The translations under genes and the position numbers were made by a program. This document shows positions 58,005 to 64,000 of a stretch of DNA of 64,000 nt, piece after piece. The stretch lies in the NCBI RefSeq assembly GCF_031877795.1, contig NC_133942.1, positions 2,852,001 through 2,916,000 of the forward strand. Direction: 5' to 3'. Origin of the DNA: Strix aluco. Its lineage: Eukaryota; Chordata; Aves; Strigiformes; Strigidae. Under the pieces are notes generated by a model that saw only the letters and a program-made list of their open reading frames with translations, ran no database searches and was not told the DNA's origin. Position 1 is the first letter of the stretch, and the number at the start of each line of letters is the position of its first letter.

Positions 58005-60759
58005 CTGTGTGGCAAAGGGAAGAGACAGGAGTGCCTGTTCCTCCGGCACCCCTGCTGTCCCCTGCCCAGCACCAACCCCACTGGAGGCGGCAGGTCACCC
58101 ACCACGGAGCAGGAGCGAGAGGGCAGTAGGATCTGCCCCAATGTGGCCTCTGCCAACGAGTTCTGGGGACAGCAGCATGGGTGCAGCAACTGCCAAGGAC
58201 GGCTGGGGCTGGCACCAGGCTGGGCTGGGGCACGGCAGGACCCCCCAGCACCGCACCAGGCTGGCTCTGTCACCCCAGCCCACGCCAGCAGGGCCTAGTG
58301 AGCGCCCCTTGCCCAGGCAGGGACTGAGGTGCCTGGGTGGGACGGGGCAGGGGACAGTGGGCCAGGTCCCCCTGCTGCAGGCACAGGGTGGGGATGTCAG
58401 CGCTCCGTGCACGGCTGAGAGCATGGGCACAGCACCGGGCAGGAGGGACCTGACCTGGCCCTTGTGCCACAGGGCAGCCACGGCTCTGCCAGGGGCTGGG
58501 GGCTGACCTGCCCCCTCCTGTATCCCCTCTATTTCGGGGACCACATCAAGTCCTGGGGCCCCTGAGCCTGGGGAACTCGGGTGACCTGTGACCAACAGCC
58601 CAGCCCAGCCCCTCCCCGCCAAGAGCCGTGCATGCACCCATGAAGGAGGGGGTGCAAGGCAGAGGGACAGGCTCCGTGAGTCAGACGGGGCCAAGGAGAT
58701 CAACCGGAGCTCAGCAGAAAGCTCCCAGGTGGAAATAACAGTGCAAAGGAGGAAACATCCCCCTGTGTCACTGCAGGCCCCCAGCATGAGGGTGCCAGGC
58801 CAGGGGAGGCTGGTGATGGCACACTCTCCATCCACCTTCAGGCCACCCCTGGCACCCCAAACCCTGAGGCACTCGCCACCCGGTCAGCGCCGCTTGCTGA
58901 GCCAAAATGGAGGTGATGGTGGGCGAGGAGGGGGGGTCTGGGTACAGGGGGCCAAGCATGGGGTGCAGTCCCGGCCCTTCTGGCAGGGTGTGATGGAGGC
59001 CAAGTGGGACCCATGGAGCTGGGTTCGTTCCTCACACCCGGGGACAGGCAGATGGAGTTCACTGGAGCAAGGCTAGTAATGGTCCTTCTGGCAGTAGGGG
59101 GATGGGAGGGGGACATGGACACGGTCATGGGCTCCCCTGGGGCCACGTGTCCCAAGGGCACAGCTCCCCAACTTGCAGGGAGGTTGTGGCAGGTCCCCAC
59201 TCCCAGGCAGCAGCCCTGGGGACGATGCAGGGTGCCCCGGGATTGAAGCAAAGGCAGGCACCCCCATCCGCATGGGGCACAGCCCCCCTCCCCGGGCTGG
59301 TGGTCAGCACAGCTGAGCACAGTTCCTCCAAATTCAGCCCAAAGCAGCCCTGGGAGTGCAAGTCTGTGGGCGGAGGGGTCCAGCTCATGCCAGGAGTCCC
59401 CAAGGCTGGCGGTGCTGGCACAGGGCTCCTGGCCACCCCGGCCCGCAGTGCCGGGGCTGTTACTAGCCCAGGCCAGCGGCGCCAGGCAGGTGCAGGGGCG
59501 GGCGAGCAGCACACGGACCCTTCTCAGGATAAATTTCTTCACTAAGGGTAAACCTGATACCCTTCCCACCATGAACTAGTGGGAAGGAGAGAGAAAGAGA
59601 CAGAGACACGTCACAGAGTAGACAAAGAGAGGAGGAAGGAGACGATGGGGGTGGGGGACAGGAACAATGAAAGAAGGGGGAGAAAACAGAGAAAGAGAGA
59701 TCAGATCTCACAGAGATGGAGAGCCGAGCACCTGGACAACACTGCAGTGACAGGGGAGTGCCGGGCACCACCCAGCTCTGAGCCCAGCGGGTCCTGGGGC
59801 CAGACTGCACCCCGGGGTGCTGGCACCCACCAGACCCAACCCCACAGCCCCGGCATGGCTGGCACAGGAGGCACAGACAGGACAGACGTCCCTTGCAGGA
59901 GACGCACAGACAGAAACGCACGTCCCACGCCCCAAGGACGCAGACAAGCCCGGCTGGGGCACTCTGTGGTGGCCCATGACCACTGCCGAACATCTCTGTC
60001 CCCTCCTCGAGCAGCCAAGGGACAAAATAAAGGTCAGCATTTAGAGCCGAGGGGTAGCCCTGCCCCAGAGGGTGCCTGGCACCCTGCACCGCATGGAACA
60101 CAAAACCTGGAGGTTTTTCTTCAGTCAACCACTTTCTCCCTCTTGTTGCTTGACAACAGGACTCCTGAGTCCCTGATGTTGCTTCCCTATCAAACAACAG
60201 ATGATTCCAGAGTTCCTGGGTAAACTCATTCCTTGCGCTTGCAGAGCTGGTCGGGGCTGCACGCTGAGCAGGACTTGGCACATTTGACTTCTCCCTTGTG
60301 CTGCCCTGAGGTTGGGGGCATCTGTTGAATCTCCAGACTCTTTCTGGCCCCTGGAGATGTTGCAGAGTTGCTGATTCACTTGTTCACTTGTTGATCTATT
60401 ATGATTAAAAATATAAATTGATTTGTGTGGCGAACATTAAAATCAGTAGAAACAGGAGTTCTAGAAATAGTAGAGTCAAAAGTTTACATTGATCTAGCAT
60501 ATTGTACGTTGCACAGCAACCACAACCAATGCTGCTATGAATTCCTCTGTATAGCCCTGTACCAAGGCCGAAGAACTGGTCAGTAATCATCTACTAGGTA
60601 CACCTAGGTACTGCTTAGGTAATTAGATTTATAATTGAAAATAATTCTGTTTAAAGTTGTTATGGAGATGTCTAGACAAAAGTAATTTATTACCTAGAAT
60701 ACATTGTGAAGAATGTCTTAGATGTACCACAACTCAAAGTTAATGAGAACTGAGGAGAA
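58005..60759. other. Spacer, no supported gene
   Basis: GC-rich to about 60250, then AT-rich. Long overlapping frames on both strands (up to 272 codons) lack family resemblance. A GA-rich tract (GGGAAGGAGAGAGAAAGAGA) lies at 59580-59710. No upstream UNC13 exon was found. Confidence 0.5.
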
Positions 60760-61120
60760 TGAACTGTAACAGTTCACAGATCTCTGCCAAGAAACAGTGA
60801 AACCAGGTAATAGGTAATTCGGCAGGGGGAGATCACGACCACCGACTCATGGGCCACCGACCCACATTACACCCCAGACCCATTTCTAGAGATTTCTAAG
60901 CTTTAGTGCGCAGAATCGGAAGTAGGAGGGGAGTATGATAATGATTTCCAGGAATTATTATGTTTATGTCTGAATACCTAATGAATATGTATGATTGAAT
61001 ACTATATAAGGTGTATGGTTCTTGCGCTTGGTGCGCGTTGTTGGTGAGAGCACTCACCCGTGCACCCGGCCGTTAATAAAGAAGTGTCTGCTTATCTGCA
61101 TCAAACTGGTGTCGACAAGT
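60760..61120 (+). repeat. LTR, plus orientation, same family as 29430-29815
   Basis: TATATAAG at 61003-61010, AATAAA at 61075-61080, a GTTGTTGGTGAGAGCACTCA leader and an end near GGTGTCGACA at about 61120. The downstream half aligns with the minus-strand element at 29430. The 5' boundary is approximate, and no internal retroviral sequence was recognised after it. Confidence 0.6.
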
Positions 61121-61821
61121 TCTGTTATCCTGCTTTTAGGCGACAGAGAGAGGTGGTGGGTGCAGGCACTCACAGGGCCCTCAGCCTGCCGGGGGCTCTG
61201 CCTGCTGTGGCACTAGTTGGCAGAGGTGGGAGAAGAGCTCTGAGACCGTCTACCCAGCCTGACTCGCCGGTGGTTAACGTCATGGCTCAGTCACCAGCTG
61301 TAGTTGTCTGATTGCAGGGCAGCCTTCAGCGCTGTTTTACGCATTAAAAGATGCGAGGTCAGTTTTGGCCAGTGTGTATCTGCTAGGCTATGCAGTTTTA
61401 AATTGAATGAAAGCGCCTCTGCTCTTTTTCTTGAGAATTTTTTTTCCTCCCCATGGAGCTTTGCTGCGCTCCCTCTCTGCTCTGTCACTGGTAACAATGC
61501 TGAGTGATAAAATGCCTCTTGCCTTGGAAGTCAGGTCTAATGACACCAATTTTTAAACCAGTTTGAGCTCTTTAGTGGAAGAAGAGAGGACAATGATATG
61601 GCAATCATTAGTTTCTTGTTTCCCCCTAATCTGGTAGAATGTGCTTTATGGCCTTTGCTAACTGTAAGCACAGCAGCAAATAGTGATGGGTGTATCGCAT
61701 TAGGATCTGCCATCTCAGTGATCATATTCTGCTTCCAGACGCCTTACACAGGTCACAAAGTAAATTAACATCCAACGGCGATACATCAGGATGGTGCGGA
61801 AAATCCCCTCCTCCCTTTCAG

Positions 61822-62230
61822 AGAGATGATCCAGGCTGTTCGGGACCTTGGAGCAGGAGCTGACTTTTCCAAAGTCCAGCAGTATCCCAACCTGCCCGTT
61901 ACTGAGCAGGCTGCTGTGTAAAGGTCAATGAACTTGTCTGCCCGGGTTAGTTGGAGGGGCCGTACAGGGACCAGCAGGTGGAATGAAATTCAGTCTATAC
62001 CTGTGTGTGCCGAGGGTGGCATTTCAGCTTTGCTTCCCGTGTTAGAATGCTTTCTGTACCTTGGAGGTTTGTTTTTTTTCAGTTTTCTAAGTTTGCACCC
62101 CGCCTCCCCTGCAGGATACATCCCATCTCAATGTGCACAGGTTAACGGAATTTGGAACTGATCCCAACCTCCTGCTCACCGCAGGGCTGGCTTCTAACAG
62201 CCGTAGGATGTTCACAGATGGTAAAGAAAG
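61822..62230 (+). other. Two candidate exons of an unrecognised gene
   Basis: 61822-61921: acceptor CCCTTTCAG, frame EMIQAVRDLGAGADFSKVQQ, YPNLPVTEQAA, then either a donor GCT|GTGTAA or a stop TAA at 61919. 62115-62230: acceptor CCCTGCAG, frame DTSHLNVHRLTEFGTDPNLL, LTAGLASNSRRMFTDGKE, donor AAG|GTAGGG. Both look like ordinary conserved coding text with good splice sites, but I do not recognise the protein. They may belong to one plus-strand gene. Confidence 0.35.
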
Positions 62231-63194
62231 GTAGGGGACATCTTCCTGTTTTCAGAATTTTGTTTCCAGTTTGGTTCATCACCTTCACAATGTTTATGCG
62301 AGGAGCTTGGACATGCTGGAAGGCAGGACTTTGGTTTCAGGAGGCATGTTGGGGCCATTGGCTTAGTCCTTTACTGGTATGAAGACAAAGACTTGTGAAA
62401 AAATCATACAATAAAATAGGAAAAAATCCCTCATTTATCTTGTTAACTAGTTACTTGCAATGTGGAAAAAGTGCTTTTTTTCAAATGTCAATAATCTGTA
62501 TAGTGGTAGTTTGTTCTCGTCTCAAAGGGAAGAAACAATTGTCTGGTTTATATTGACCTGGTTCGTCTGCCTTTGTCATGCTCCCTGTTACATAGAAGCT
62601 CTCTCAACTGTTTGCTGCCAGGCTTCTTTTTTCTTCTCTTTTCCATTAAAAAATCTTTATTCAGTTAAAAAATCTTTATTCAAAGCATATTCAGTGCTTG
62701 AAATCCTTTTAGTTTTCTTTTTCTTTTCTTCCTCAGGATGATGCCGTGGAATTAACTTGTTATATGTTCCCTTAGGAAGTAGAATATTTTGGGTTCTCTC
62801 GTAGACATAATATTGAAAGAGAATTTGGAATTCCTCTGATGTTGATCTCTCAGAGGATTAGGATACACACATGATGTGTAGGAACAACTTCCAAGAGCTG
62901 ACGCACTTTTTGCTCATTTCATCCCTTCCTTTATTTAACTCTGTTGTTCAGCTGTGATTGTTACTTTCTTCAGTATTATTTTCTGATTAATTTTCATAAT
63001 TATTAGGAACTACCATACGTTCTTTGTGAATCCAGACAAGGTGCAAATGGTAAAGCTGAAGAGTTCTTTCTGTGACACTGTCAGGAATCACAGGAGAATA
63101 TTGTTAATATTGTTAATAACCCAATAAACTCCCAGTGCCCCCTGGTTCATCCCAGTTCATCCCAGTGCCCCCCAGTGCTCCACAGTGTATCCCT
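62231..63194. other. AT-rich spacer
   Basis: Low GC with AAAAATCTTTATTC duplicated at 62648-62680. No exon that I can support. Confidence 0.5.
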
Positions 63195-63500
63195 GCTCTC
63201 CCATGTCCCAGGGCTCTTGGACACGCACCAGGGCTTGCACGGGGCTTTGCACAAGTCTCAGGTGTTGAACCTGCATTTGCACCATCCCCAAACGTGGCAC
63301 ACGCGTTTGTACAAGCCTGAGCATTGCACAGGCCTTTGCAGAAGTTCTGAACTTCACACAGGCCTTTGCACATGCATTTGTACAAGTCCCAAACGTTGCA
63401 CGAGCCTTTCTCGAGCCCCAAAGCTCGCACAAGCCTTTACACAAGCCCCAGCCTTTGCACACCCACTTGCACAAGCCCCACCCTTATCCAACCCTTTGCC
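63195..63500 (+). repeat. Degenerate tandem repeat with TTTGCACAAG / CTTTGCACA motifs
   Basis: About 12 irregular units of 20-30 bases, each with a GCACAAGCC or GCACA(G/C)GCC core and a CTTTGCAC or CATTTGTAC segment. Open minus-strand frames with CKGLC-like repeats derive from it. Confidence 0.7.
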
Positions 63501-63719
63501 CCCCGCCCAGGGGAGGGCAGGGGTTGGGGTGGACACAGGGTGGGACCAACTCCACTAAAACCAGCAGCTCCCAGTTCCGCCCCCCCTCTTTCTCCACTTC
63601 CAAGTGCCCCTCCCTGCTCCCACTGACACCCCCCCCCCAGTCCCAGTGTCCCCCCGGCCATGCCCCTTCACTTGGCCCCGCTCCGGCTCTCCCTTCATCA
63701 CCAGCTCCAGACTGCGGTG

Positions 63720-63753
63720 ATGCTGCAGTGGGTCTGCTCCTGCCTCGCCCTCG
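63720..63753 (+). CDS. Candidate first coding exon with signal peptide, runs off toward the right
   Basis: ATG at 63720 encodes MLQWVCSCLALG and meets a strong donor CTCG|GTGAGC at 63753/63754, in phase 1. A short hydrophobic start ending in phase 1 at a donor is typical of secreted and immunoglobulin-superfamily genes. No second exon is recognisable before the window ends, so identity is unknown. Confidence 0.3.
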
Positions 63754-64000
63754 GTGAGCAGCAGGGGGGGTGGAATTTGGCAATTTGGGGTGGGGGATTG
63801 TGCTCCAAATCCCCCTGACCCCCCTCGGCCACCCCCTCCTCCCTCCCAGAGGCCTGGGTCCCTTAGGGCAGCGCTGTGTACAACACCCCTCCCCTCCCCC
63901 CCGATGGGAGTTTTGGGGTGCTGGGGGGAATGGGGACCCTGGGAAAGGGGGTTCTGAGGGGGTGGGTAGCCCTAAGTGAGAGGCCCCCTTCCCCCCTCTT

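Overview
This window is vertebrate nuclear DNA and almost certainly avian. The diagnostic signs are short, GC-rich introns with GT-AG splice sites, a bird-type LTR family that opens with TGTCCTGGTTT, a CR1 retrotransposon 3' tail ending in ATTCTATGATTCTA, a CR1 ORF1 esterase remnant, and bird-style MROH, ITPRIPL1-like and LARP6-like genes. It has no operons, CRISPR arrays or bacterial genes. Most long open frames are GC-rich shadows or run through tandem repeats, so I built gene models from splice sites, codon phase and remembered family sequence.

Layout: 1-1383 (minus) is the 5' half of an MROH gene with a TATA box. 1893-3580 is an internally deleted endogenous retrovirus. 4600-9675 (plus) is CCDC183 in 13 exons, with one in-frame TGA. 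11.88-12.6 kb is a CR1 ORF1 remnant. 12.9-13.9 kb is a CpG island. 17.3-18.56 kb is a decayed ITPRIPL1-like gene. 20.85-21.2 kb is a lone acrosin last exon, and 23.06-25.09 kb (minus) is a broken RABL2, which keeps the ACR-RABL2 pairing of human 22q13.33. 27.7 kb is one NLRP-type LRR exon. 30.27-32.18 kb (minus) is a small multi-exon gene that appears to encode a YccF-like membrane domain. 34.4-36.8 kb (minus) is the 5' half of TMEM209. 37.3-40.75 kb is a large palindrome, and a third copy of part of it lies at 25.45-26.41 kb. 45.5-47.2 kb is a LARP6-like pseudogene. 49.99-51.89 kb (minus) is an intact PRR22-like gene, with a scrambled partial duplicate at 47.3-49.1 kb. 53.2-55.2 kb is minisatellite. 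56.1 kb is a solo LTR with target-site duplication. 57.1-58.0 kb (minus) is a UNC13A-like C2 remnant. 60.8-61.1 kb is an LTR. The last kilobases hold unassigned candidate exons.

The human counterparts of these genes lie on many chromosomes (from memory: 9q, 22q, 7q, 19p, 15q, 2q). Most copies here are truncated or decayed beside duplicated CpG-rich blocks, minisatellites and LTRs. I infer a subtelomeric or dot-microchromosome region that has accumulated duplicated gene pieces. Several of the gene families (acrosin, RABL2, CCDC183) are known for male germline or ciliary roles. Only the PRR22-like gene looks complete and intact. The MROH gene is intact as far as it is seen, and the TMEM209 5' half is open but truncated.
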